Below are positions 35,027 through 46,800 of a stretch of DNA of 64,000 nt, piece after piece. The DNA is from Solen grandis (Eukaryota; Mollusca; Bivalvia; Adapedonta; Solenidae). Numbering within the stretch: the stretch's first letter is position 1; each line of letters begins with the position of its first letter. Under the pieces are notes generated by a model. It was not told the DNA's origin, did not search any database, and saw only the letters and a list, made by a program, of their open reading frames with translations. The stretch covers positions 46,125,436 through 46,189,435 of the forward strand of contig CM037794.1 of NCBI GenBank assembly GCA_021229015.1, read 5' to 3'. Position numbers and translations under genes: made by a program.

Positions 35027-35628
35027 CCTTCTTTAAGGTAACTGTTAAATTTAAAATTAAAATCATACTGGATGAGATAGATATGGAAACATTCCAATTA
35101 GAGTGTCAGTCTGAAAAATCAAAATCAGCATGTTGTGTTCCCAGAAACCCTTATATGGGGATATTTTACCCCCAAATTGGTCTTCAGTACCCCCAGTTTT
35201 AAGAGTTTTGTTACAAATATCTTACAGAGAGGGTACAAAAATCCAGAAAAGCACATACACAAATGTATTTTACTCCCACTTTCAAATCTTTGTGGAAACA
35301 ATGAGCATGTGACTGATTAGCTGTTGATATCCCATAAACCAGGTGCAATTCATTTTTCCATTCCATACTGCTTAAACCCTTTTAACCTCATATGCCTCGT
35401 CAAACTGAGCTGAACCAGATCAGACAGCTCCTGAAAGAATGGAGCTGTGTGACAATAAGGCTGTTAGACGTATATAAAAGGAAAATAACAACATTCCAGT
35501 TAAGTGTGTTTTTTTTGGTCAAAATATATGGAGAAGCTGCATTCCCCCCTGCCTGGAATATATATTTTCCCCCATTTTTTTTTTTAATTTTCCCCCTCAA
35601 TGATTATGTGTTTACATACCATATTATG

Positions 35629-36278
35629 TATACCGAGGGCCACGAATCTCGCGGTAATAACACTTTAACGACGAATAAATTATGAAAAACAACTTATCAA
35701 ATCTAATTGTCTTCAAAAACTGTGACTTTCATCTAATTTCTTCAAAATGACACATTTGTACAACAAAGACATCACTCAATAACAGTTTAATTAGGTCACC
35801 AATTGTCATACTGTGGCAGCCATTTGTAATCAGGGAGGGCTATTAAACTCGCGGTAGACTGATATACAAGGCCAATCTTAATTGAAAATAACTAGATTAG
35901 GTAGTAATGTTGGAAAAAAATTAGTGGTTTCATACCGAATTTAGGGTCTGAGACACAGTCTAATTAATTTGCATAAAATATAGTACTTCAAACCTCAGTT
36001 TGACAGTTCAAAATTTTGACAGACGACGGATGTCAATGTGAAGGATTTAGGTTATTTTAGGAATATGTGAATGAAATTACTGCTGTATTTTGATAAAAAC
36101 GCTAAAATTATATTATTTCAGTATTTACTTACCCAAATTGGTGGCATATTGTTGGAAAATATTTCTTTTGTAAGCGTGAAGAAATTGGGTCACGATAGTT
36201 TATGTTTACAAAGGCTAGGGGCACTTTTCTAAATACCGCGAGTTTAGTGATACCGCGAGATTAATGGCCCCGAGTATA
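35629..36278. mobile_element. 650-bp TIR element (TATAC..CTCGCGGTA ends)
   Basis: Left TATACCGAGGGCCACGAATC + TCGCGGTA and right TACCGCGAGATTAATGGCCC + CGAGTATA are inverted with few mismatches over 28 bp. The interior is non-coding and contains further CTCGCGGTA (near 35848) and ACCGCGAG copies, so the end motif is repeated subterminally. This is probably a non-autonomous DNA transposon. It lies upstream of the RNFT-type gene's start. Confidence 0.75.
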
Positions 36279-36495
36279 CATGGACTCACTGTTGTAGTTA
36301 AATGTTATATTCTTAATAAAACTGTGTAAATATGTAATATCATTGTTTTTATTATTCTTTTATGCATTAGAACTTCATTAATTAAAATACAACAAAATGC
36401 CAACATTATACATATTAGACAAATTCCCCTATTAGCTTGTTCATGCAATTTTTCCCTCTTCCTATGCGCACAGACCCCTCCCCCCAAGTGAAAAA

Positions 36496-37580
36496 AACAA
36501 GAAAGTCAGTAGAACTGACAGATGCTCCCCGAAGAACGTCATTGTTACAAATAAGACCTTGGTCAATGGGTGGGAGGATGTAGGAACTGGGTCAAGCCGA
36601 AGATATGCGCATCTCCTCTTTGTAATAAAGCTTCACATAAAGTTTTGTTGAAATCAAGCTATTAGTTCCTGAGAAATAGCCCGGACAAGAATCATACTAG
36701 ATATACCGTTTGCATAAAAGTCAAAGGGCCATAACTCTGTGAAAAATTGAGGGACAAAGTTACCCCCATGATATGCGTATCTACTCTTGGTAATTAAGCT
36801 TCCCATAAAATTTCATTTAATTAAGGCTTTTATTTCCTGAGAAATAGCCTGGTCAATAATCATGCAACATGAACTATAGGCTGAAAAGTCAAGGGTCATA
36901 ACTCTATGAAAAATTGAGGAACCAGGTCACGCCATTGAAATGCGTATCTGCTCTTGGTAATAAAGCTTCACATAAAGTTTCATTTAATTAAGGCTTTTAT
37001 TTCCTGAGAAATAGCCTGGTCAATAATCATGCAACATGAACTATAGGCTGAAAAGTCAAGGGTCATAACTCTATGAAAAATTGAGGAACCAGGTCACGCC
37101 GACGAAATGCGTATCTGCTCTTGGTAATAAAGCTTCACATAAAGTTTCGTTGAATTCAAGCCATTAGTTCCTGAGAAATAGCCCAGACAGGATCATGCAA
37201 TATGTACTATAGGCCGAAAAGTCAAGGGGCCATAACTCTTTGAAAAATTTAGGAACCGGGTCATGCTGACGAAATGCGTATCTGCTCTTGGTAATAAAGC
37301 TTCCCATAAAGTTTCGTTGAATTCAAGCCATTAGTTCCTGAGAAATAGCCCGGACAAGAATCATGCTATATGTACTATAGGCCGAAAAGTCAATGGGCCA
37401 TAACTCTTTGAAAAATTTAGGAACCGGGTCATGCTGAGGATATACGCATCTCCTCTTGGTAATAAAGCTTCCCATAAAGTTTTGTTGAATTCAAGCCGTT
37501 AGTTCCTGAGAAATAGTCCGGACACTGAGTGTGACGGACGAAGCGGCGACTATATGCATCACCTTCGGTGAACATAAAAA
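36496..37580 (-). mobile_element. Hairpin-family element with ~180-bp central array
   Basis: The left end AACAAGAAAGTCAGTAGAAC + TGACA contains the hairpin GTCAGT/ACTGAC. CCCGAAGAAC is repeated inverted as CTTCGGTGAACATAAAAA at the right. Four to five units follow GAGAAATAGCCCGGACAAGA and AAAAGTCAAGGGCCATAACT with high mutual identity. No ORF. Confidence 0.7.
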
Positions 37581-38441
37581 CACTGAAATTTACCCCCTTT
37601 GGAGGTTTTTTTTACCTCCCCCCCCCCCCATCCCCAATTTAATATATACCCAACACTGTTGGGAATCTCTAAATGCACGTGTACAAGGTAAAGGAAAAAC
37701 AGCTATACTGTACCATAAGTCTAACTCAGTAGGAACCCCGAGTAAATCATTCGATTAAAATGAAACCTAAATCTCATATGGGATTTAAAAATAATCTATA
37801 AACGCTGGAAAGGTAATATAAACATACCTTAATAGCAGTCAATGTGATAATTATCATCATATTTTAGGCATGATTTTTAGTAGCTAACACCTGCAACACA
37901 CAATTTTTGATATTTTGTTTAGAGGACCTAATATTCGAATTAATAGATAAATAATAAATCTCAAAAATCAACATAAGTTTTTAATCAAATTATAATGATA
38001 ATTGTTCTTGATAAATATTTAACTATGCATTAATAAATCTGCTTTCCAATCTGTTTCTAGGACAGTGATCATTCACTATTCTAAATTCGTACATTTCATT
38101 GAATAGTGTCGATGTTGCTACAATACCAATGTTCAGTGCCCGAGTTTTACGAAGGCGCTGGGTTTTAGCCGTTTTTGTTTTATGTTTTATTTTATTAATT
38201 ATCCACAATACATTCGACAAGGTTTGTTAAGCATTACGCCAGTTTTATTTGATTGTGTATGTCTTGAGGCGAGAATCTAATTATATATTCGCAACGTTAA
38301 GAAAGTGGGTGGGGTAAAGGGATAAACAATGAAATTTTTTTTTTTCTCATTTTTGTCTTCTTAGCATTTTTATAATGGCAGACAATCCTTAATATCAATA
38401 ATGTTACATTAAGTTATCAATTTGACCAAAATCATCGATGT

Positions 38442-39217
38442 CAGGTGTGGCGAAATCTCATTTTATTTTACTTGTCCACGGACAAACAAAATTAAAATTT
38501 CACTTGTCCGTACTTTTTGAAAAAATATTGGTATAAAATACGGAAATAATTGAAATTTTATTACTACTCTTAATAAATCAATTTAGGTATGTAAAAAAAA
38601 ATATATTCACTGCCTTCACCTGAAACTTGAAACATTTTCTACTGACTGATTTAACAATGAAACAGTTTAACACTGCTGAATTGTTGTATGCATCTGTTAT
38701 TACCATCAAATTCGACATTTCGCTGAGCCCTCATCGTCGACTCTTAAGCCACTGGAAGTCTTTAAGACATGATTCTTAAAATGATCTTTAATGCTTTGTT
38801 TTATCGTATCTTTAATCTTAGTCTTTTATTGATTTCTTGGGGGTTTGATCGGGATATTCTTCCCCTTTTCTTGTCTGGGACGATTTTCAATCCATTTGAC
38901 AAGGAACATACCGATTATAGACTGTATATTAAAGTGCTGACTTTGACCTTAAATTTTCATATCTTAACATTTTAGAAACGAAATCATTCAAAACGGAATG
39001 GTTTAATATGTGGATCGTCTTGTAAGATACCGAAAAATAAACTGACAGACGCAGGTTAGATATATTTTTACAGTTGAAATGCTGCAGTTTAGAGTTTTGA
39101 ATTTAAATTTTTGCTACGGATTTGGATTTTTGGTTGTCCACAGACAAGTCAACAGTGAAAATTAACTTGTCCGTGCCGGCAAATGTACGACTCGGACAAT
39201 GGATTTCACCATCCCTG
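38442..39217. mobile_element. hAT-like TIR element, 776 bp, non-coding
   Basis: Left CAGGTGTGGCGAAATCTC and right GGATTTCACCATCCCTG are inverted; inside both lie inverted and direct copies of ACTTGTCC..GGACAA. CAGGG-type ends suggest the hAT superfamily. GATGT directly flanks both sides, although hAT duplications are normally 8 bp. The ORF inside (38769-38975) shows no transposase motif. Confidence 0.6.
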
Positions 39218-40870
39218 GATGTAGATATTTTCAAAAGTATATTTACTAAATTTTCTATGAACAAAAAAGAAAAGAAAAAAAAACACTACTCCCAAGTCTC
39301 CTATCGAGACCGATTTTCATGATTCTAAGCTTATGATTAGCTTATTATAAATCAAAGGTATATTCATCTATAGAAAAAAGTAAAACTTAACAAAATATGT
39401 GTTTAAAAGTATATTAAATTAGCATCATATTTTCATAGTCCTAGATCTATATATTGTCCATGTACCCATTCTCGAACCCCGCCTAAAAAGTGCTTATTTA
39501 CCAGTTCACAAATTATTTTACAATCGTTTGACAAGAAATATAATGAATTGAAACATTATTTTATTCCATTTGTGTACCAACTTGCATTTACATTATCACA
39601 ATAATACTAGTTGAAATGAACTGTGTAAAATGTTAAGGGGTTAGAGAAATGGTAAGTCCACCATAATATGCTGTCGCTTTGTGATTTTGGAATTGGTAAA
39701 AAATTAGCAGATTTGGACTTTAGGGTTGTATTAAATCATATAATGATAATTATCACTGAAATTATGAAAGTTGCTTATTTTTGATTTTGATAAGTGTTTT
39801 AGAGGCTTTTCGATATGATGTTGCTTTGCCCCAACCAAAAAAAAATATCACAAAGCAATAATATTCATAGAACTACATATTTTCAAGGACAATTATAATA
39901 TAGAAAGAGATAGGTAACTAACTCCACTGAAAATATACTCTCAGCAGTTTCAGTAACTGTATATCCTTACACAGTCATGAACTACTAATTAGCACCAAAG
40001 GACACTAAGTATATTCACTGTCAGTGTTTGATAGAAATATAAAATAATGAGTAAAACATTTTGCAGACAAAAGAGTACTTACATTTCAATCAATCATCGA
40101 TTATGTAATCATTTTGTTTGTGAACCATCACTTATATTATTAAGTTATATGTAGAATGTGACTTTGAAAGCAAAAAAATATCTTAATTAAATAGACGGCG
40201 ATACTATCAAAAAATTTTAATTACAATAGACAAAAATAAGCAGGCTATTATTGCAAGATTGAAAAATAATTGGAAAAATAAGAGGAAAAAGATTAAAAAA
40301 GAGTTCAGAAATAGAGTAGATCTACTGTTAATAATTTTCTTTCATTTCTTGGTCACATACTCTTAATTACGGACAAGGAGGAAATTGATTATGAAGAACA
40401 CAATCAATGATCACTGATCTTGATAGGTTTCAATCAATCATCAATTATAATCGATCATCGTTTAATCTCTAGTACTTATCACACTTGATATTTAAGCATC
40501 CTGGTCCAATGGATTTTGATTTTTGTTATGTATGGTCTGGGGAAAGCCCTGCAAATGAACATGATAATTTATGTTACAAATATAAACTAAAATATTGTTG
40601 TTGTTTTTTGCAATTTCCAAACAATTAAGTCCCAAATCACCTTAATGGTTTTGATAATGGAAAACCTACCAACAGACCCAAATCAAAAGGCCAGAAGAAA
40701 TTTCCATCCCTAAAATTGAAAATGACAACTATATATAACAATAATAACCCATGAGACACTCAGTCATTGCTAGAAAATAAAATGATGCTATGAATGATTA
40801 ATTCTAACCAAAACAATATGGTAAGCATACTGGATATACAAAATAATTTTATTTTCTTTTTCATATACAG
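39218..40870. other. Non-coding stretch upstream of the SPRING1 exons
   Basis: AT-rich sequence with an A-tract near 39267 and no repeat family I could match elsewhere in the window. The missing first SPRING1 exon could lie here or further left, but I found no start codon followed by a basic stretch, a hydrophobic segment and a phase-0 donor. Confidence 0.5.
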
Positions 40871-43418
40871 TCAAAATCTGAGGTACTAGACAGTTACCAA
40901 GTCAAACATACATTGCTACGTCAGACATTTCAATGGCAACCCAAAGTAGCTGTTAGAGATGTAGAGGCTAACTCAACTAGTGTTGTTCGCTGTAGAAATT
41001 CCGTCCAAGGCCAGCAGTATTTAGTAGATGAAACAGGTGAGTACTTAAACTTATATGTGATTAATATCAGTAGTCTCCTTCGAACATAGAAGTTCCCATA
41101 TAATTGCCATAACTGAAATAGCCAAGTGAAGGATGCCCATGCAGCGTTATATAAATCCGAGAATTATCCCTCCTGCTGCTTAACCCTTCCAAATTTTGAG
41201 ACAGTAAAATCAAGAAAGTTAACTGGTACAAAGAAATGATCTGATTTTCATTCACCCAGCACTTATTTTTACTGGCCAGGACAAGTTGGCAATAGGAATT
41301 TTACACCCTTGACATGACATATTTGATGGCTTTATATTAAAATGAGGAATAATATACAATTCAATAGAGTGTCAAATACTAAAACGATAAAAATATGTAC
41401 ATAGATTCAGGTTTTCAAATTAGGGGCAAATGGCCCATTGATATAAAGATAAAGGGATGGATTTTGTAATATTTGGGGGGTCATTTACCGGTACACAATT
41501 TGAGGCTCAAAATAGAAAAAAAAAACCTGCATAGATTGACAGTCCATTTATATATTTGCATTTCAGGTTTTGTCTGTGAGAGAGGAGATTTGACAGCCAG
41601 AGGTTGCTGTGACACCAAGACAACTAAGACCACACGGTACAACTGTTCCACATGTAAATCAAACGGATGCTGTACCATTTATGAACACTGTGTTTCTTGC
41701 TGCTTACAACCGCAAAAGGTTGGGGTTTTTTAATCGTTTTTTCCTCTTACATATCCATGTAATTTATGCACTTTAGTTCATAAAAAATAAGTTAAGAAAC
41801 AAGGATATTTGAGAATGAGCATTTCATCTTAGTGTCAGCAGCTGCACATTGTGTAGTACATTTGTTTTACAATACACTATAACACCATTACTTTGAAATA
41901 ATTTATTTTAATGGGTTCTTATTTTAGTTGATTTCGTGGATGACTTTATATTATAAATCCCATAGAATTTTTTTTTAATTGATGAATATATGTACCATTG
42001 AAATTTACTTTATTATGGATTCCATGAAATTGAATGTCAGCGTAAAATAATGATTTTACATCAAATCTGCCCTGCCTCTTGTAAACTAAGTCGCCAGTGG
42101 TTGATATTCTGTTGGTTGGACATAACTCGCTCCCCCCCCCCCCAAAAAACAACAACAACAAACAAACCCCAAAAACAACAACAACAAAAACAGACCTTTC
42201 TAGTGCTCATAGATGTATACATATTGACTTTCATGCTATCCAATAGCTACACTGGGATAATAGGTAGTCAATAGGTAGTCAATGGTTGACCTGGTTTACT
42301 CAGTTTTGTTTGTGAGCACTTGAACTATCTGTGAATGTGGCGGACAGGGCTTAAATTTTCACTGCTGAAAGTCTGGAAAAATGTTTATCACAAATGACTG
42401 ACAAATCTTTTTGTTGCAGCAACCATTACTGTGGAGAGTGTTACAACAGGCAAGAGAAAGTGTAGACAAGCTATTTGTATCGGTGACCGACCAGTTTGAG
42501 TTGTGTCTCGCAAAGTGCAGAACTTCATCAAGGGTAATTTATTAATATCCATTAAGCGTGGCATACACTCAAATGGGACAGTATTTGATGCTTACTTTTT
42601 AGCTAGGTATCCCAGCGGAACACCTGCTTTTAAATTCAGGAGTCCCTCTGGAAAATTAAGAGTCCCTGTCCTGTCATTCAGACATGATGGCTTAATTCAC
42701 CTAACAATTGGTTAAAAAGTTATGTTTCATCAAAGAGAGTTACTTATAAGAAACTTGTATGATGATGATTTTATAGGTATTCAACAAATGTGACTGTTAA
42801 ATTTACTTTTAATTTGAAAAATAAGTGTCGCAAAGGAACCCCTGGCATATCAATTCTGGAGTCCTTCTCCAATTTTTTTGTCCTCAGAATCCAGAATTCT
42901 TGGAGTCTATACGTTAAACAAATGACAACAATGTCAGTCATATTTGTAAAATATCATTCGGGCTTATAAAACTTTCATCCTAGGCCATGACATACCAAAG
43001 TCACAAAAAATTATACTGGTATAGCTCCCTTGCTTGGTGCTCAGCATATAAGGATAGTTGTAGGACTGATTGGCCTGGTGTCAGGATAATGTTACTGGGT
43101 GTGGTATCATGCCTCATGTCTATGGCGTGATACTGCAGTGTGGCAGCACCATTCTCATTATTTGTCTCAAGTAAACATTGTCTCCAAATAACTGAAATAC
43201 TGTTAACGAGAAATTAAACTGAACAAACAAATATATAAAACTTTCAACTTGAACAAATAGAGATTAATAGGTTGAAAAAAAGCTATTAGACTAACTGAAA
43301 TCTCAATATTTATTTCATTTTGTTTCAGAGTGTGCAGCATGAAAACTCCTATCGCGACCCAAAAGCCAAATACTGCTATGGAGAGGATCCCCCAGATTTA
43401 CAAATGGTGGTCACATGA
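40871..43418 (+). CDS. SPRING1: SPRING1 (SREBP-regulating gene protein, formerly C12orf49), C-terminal ~173 residues, 4 exons
   Basis: SPRING is a small Golgi membrane protein that supports site-1 protease and SCAP function, and so SREBP activation and sterol and lipid synthesis. Exons: 40871-41036, 41567-41718, 42420-42533, 43329-43418, all GT/AG and in phase. The protein reads [10 protein letters not shown] .. [16 protein letters not shown], then the Cys-rich block ([34 protein letters not shown]). [16 protein letters not shown] and [20 protein letters not shown] follow to the stop. These match human [41 protein letters not shown] and NTYRDPIAKYCYGESPPEL one for one. The human protein has 205 residues; the cytosolic tail and signal anchor (roughly 30-40 residues) are missing, presumably in an unrecognised upstream exon. 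Confidence 0.93.
41567..41718 (+). CDS. SPRING1: SPRING1 cysteine-rich exon
   Basis: This exon holds the lumenal Cys-rich domain: ten cysteines in 50 codons, including the doublets CC after RG, NG and VS. Acceptor TTTCAG, donor GTTGGG. The completed Gly codon at the exon border is the same Gly as in human ELGYVCE. It is the most diagnostic exon of the gene. Confidence 0.93.
42985..43240 (+). mobile_element. tRNA-derived SINE copy, head truncated
   Basis: It has GGTATAGCTCCCTTGCTTGG, GTGTGGTATCATGCC and CTGAAATACTGTTAACGAGA followed by an ACAAACAAAT tail. It lies in SPRING1 intron 3 of the visible gene, ending about 90 bp before the last exon. Confidence 0.8.
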
Positions 43419-43827
43419 TAGACATGTGACTTATTCATTGTACAGAAACCCTCATGATTCCTAAATGTTACTTTAATTTGTTGTAAATAGTGTAGAAAAA
43501 AAAATTGATGTAAATTTCTTTGTTAATATTATATATATTGATCTTTTTTTTGTTTATAGATTGAAAATCATACAAAAAATATATCACCATATGTATTTTT
43601 TTTCTCAGTTTTCAAGTTTGTACAATAATTTGATGGCTATATAGAACTGGATTTGAAATCCATTTGCAGAGTCTGTGATATAAACATTCATGCCCCATCT
43701 TCTGCCCTTGTAAGCTTTTGTTTTGGCAGTTAGGAACATACAGCAATATTGATTATAAATTATACTTTTGCATTCGGCTTTTTGTTTTAACGCTAAAGTC
43801 ATAAGTTGCATTAAGAAATAAGTAAAG

Positions 43828-46800
43828 ATGAGTTCAGGAAATAGAGAGCCGTCTCAGGCAGAAATGGAGCCGTACAAAGTTCTTTGGCTTGACTCTGCCT
43901 ATCAGCAAACCCTCCTGCCTGATGCACCCTGGCATAAGGTATGTGAAATACATGCACTTTGTTAACCTGATGTTTTATGTAGTCTTGCCTAAGGTTTTTA
44001 CACTCTTTAGTGCATAGATTTTCAATTTAGTAATTATGTTATTAGAAAAAAAATATTTAAATGAAAATGATATTTAACTAAATGATGTTTTTGTTTCATA
44101 GACAAGAAGTAAAATATTTGACTGCTCAAAAGTTGTTAAAAATTGTACTGGGCAACATTCTTGCTTTTAACACGGCATATTAACCCATCAGAGACAGAAT
44201 AGTTGAGTCCACTGTCTGATGGACTGCTCTTAATTTTTCATGTGATAAAGGGAGAAGAAATTTATTGTTAAAAATTGTCCACATTTAGGAACTTTTCTTA
44301 GAAGTCCTCTTAAGAGGTGTCTATACTGTAAGACTGTCTGTCTGTAGATTGAGGATCGAATATCGGAAGTGTTGGCCCAGCGCGTAGAGAAACAGTTCCT
44401 GAAACCAGAGAGAAAGGAAGCTCTGCTACAGCTCCTTGGGAAGGACTTCACTGACAGATTCATACCCTCCGCTAAGTGGAACCCCTCCTGTCTGGTGAGA
44501 ATGAAATAAAAAACGCATGTTTTCTTCTTCTTCTTCTCTTCTATAGTAATGGCTAACAATCATTTTCTGATTATGATGGCCATGCATGGGGATTAGTAAA
44601 AGGATAGAGTACTAGGCCTCCCAAGTTACTCAGAACACCCAGGAAAACCAAGCATCATGAATAGATTGATGCGAAACCAAAGATCGAAAAAATTTTAAAA
44701 TCCTAAAAATTTCTACAATATTTTCAAGAATGTTTTTATACCACCGCTTATCATGTATGTTGGAGGTTCAATGTGATATAGGAATCCTGCTTGTCACATT
44801 AACTTAAATCATGTCCAGTCCAACAATTACATTACAAAAAGACAATGTGGGATGAGGCTGTATCATCTTTACTTATAGTTCTGGTGTATTTTAATAACTG
44901 CCCCTCATAAATAATATAATTACAAAAAGAAGCTTGAATATATATCGGACCATGTACATTAAAAAGTAAGTTTGAATGATTCAACATGATAAAAGTGTTC
45001 TCTTTCTCAGAGCTCTCATTAATATACAATTGCCTGTTGAAATAATTGGCTTAAATTGCATAAAAATCAGTTGTTTATCAGCAATATTTGAAATTGCCCC
45101 TTAACCCTTGGCAAAATCTGTTGTTTGTCAAAAAATTATGTTTTTATATTTATAAATGAAAACTTTGCCTACTATCTCGAACCTAGGAACCCCCTGCAAT
45201 GAGGGCGGAGGAGAAACACAAGGTGATGAGTGAGGCCCAGGCCTATCTGAACAGTCAGATGTACAAGGCTGCCAAGGATGTGGGCTACCAGAATATGCTT
45301 GGTGGAGGAAATCAGACGTGAGTTACTGACCCTTCTGATTCTTGACTTTCAAACAATGCAATGTCTCTAACTTTATGATTCTTTTTTTGTGTCACCTGCT
45401 GTAAGCAGAGGTAACACATAGGGATCACTTTTCTGTTGTGGGATGTTAAATCCAATAAACAAACAAACTTTTCCGTCGTCTGTCTGTTGGTCCATCTGTC
45501 CGTCACACTTTTTCCGTCTTGCTTCAGCGGGTGACACACATGTTCCAAAGAACACTCTGTTTTATTTTTGAGATTTTTCTTGATACTAAATGCTGAAGTA
45601 TGTGTAACTCAGCATCTTTGTATTCCAGAGGGAACGTGCCACCAGACTATTCCAAGTTTCTCCAGCATTCATACAAGATTTTTAAGACAGGGCTAGACAG
45701 AGAATTGTATAGACAAGAGCAGGAGCTGACTGTAAGTTAAGTTTTGTACACATGGGATCCTATAGCTCATGCATTTAATCATGTTATCAAGTAAAATCCT
45801 ACTGCCCTGAGCTGGAATTGAACTCAAGAACTTTGATATGCAAATGGGACACTCCTTCACATTGCCACAAAAGCTAGCTCCATGGCAAAGAAGTACAGCT
45901 GTCATTTATTCTTCTACTACACATAGTCTCATTAACCAGACAGAAAAATCCATAAATCTAACTGAATAAGCAACCACATTTATAAAGCAATCTTAATCAA
46001 AATTATATTGGTCATGTTTTATTATCTGACTTGATATCTGACTAAAAGATCTAAAAGACTAAAGAGTTATGGCCCTTGGAATATCAGAAAATCAAATTTC
46101 TAGTGCAATATTCATTAAACTTTGCAAAAATGTTTATGGCAATAATCTCAAGACCAAGACCATTTATTGCTAATATCTAACCTGCATGTCAGGATCTGAA
46201 AAATGCTCCATTCCAGTTTGTTCACACTAGCAAATGAATTGATCAAGACAGTATCTTTATAAAAATCAGTGATACTCGGATAAACTGAGAAAGCACCAGC
46301 TGCATGAGCACGCTTGTTGTGATTTTTCAGAAGGAGAAGAAGCACAAGATGAACCTGGAGAAGAAGTACCTAAAGCAGCAGAAAATCCCCGCCCCCAGCC
46401 GGCTGAAGCCCGTCCCCTCGGCTCTCAGTTCCTCCAACAGCGGGTCCACCATGAAGCCAGCCAGTGGATTCGTCAGAGGTATAGATCATAGTTTTATTGT
46501 CTACCGACCCTGGTGGCCAAGTGGTTAGAGCGTCTGCCTCGGTAATGGGAAATCGTAGGTTGGATCCCTAGCCGCGACATACCAAAGTCGTAAAAAATGG
46601 TACTGGTATAGCTCCCTTGCTTGGTGCTCATCATATAAGAGTAGTTCTAGGACTGGTTGGCCTAGTGTCAGGATAATGTGACTGGGTGTGGTATCATGTC
46701 ACATGTCTATGGCGTGATACTGCAGTGTGGCAGCACTATATCCGTCTCAAGTAGATATCGTCTCCAAATGACTGAAATACTGTTGGTGGGATGTTAAACC

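Noticed and set aside
38769..38975. Hydrophobic ORF as the missing SPRING1 signal anchor
   Set aside because: It lies inside the TIR element at 38442-39217, has no basic flank or suitable phase-0 donor, and does not resemble the family N-terminus.
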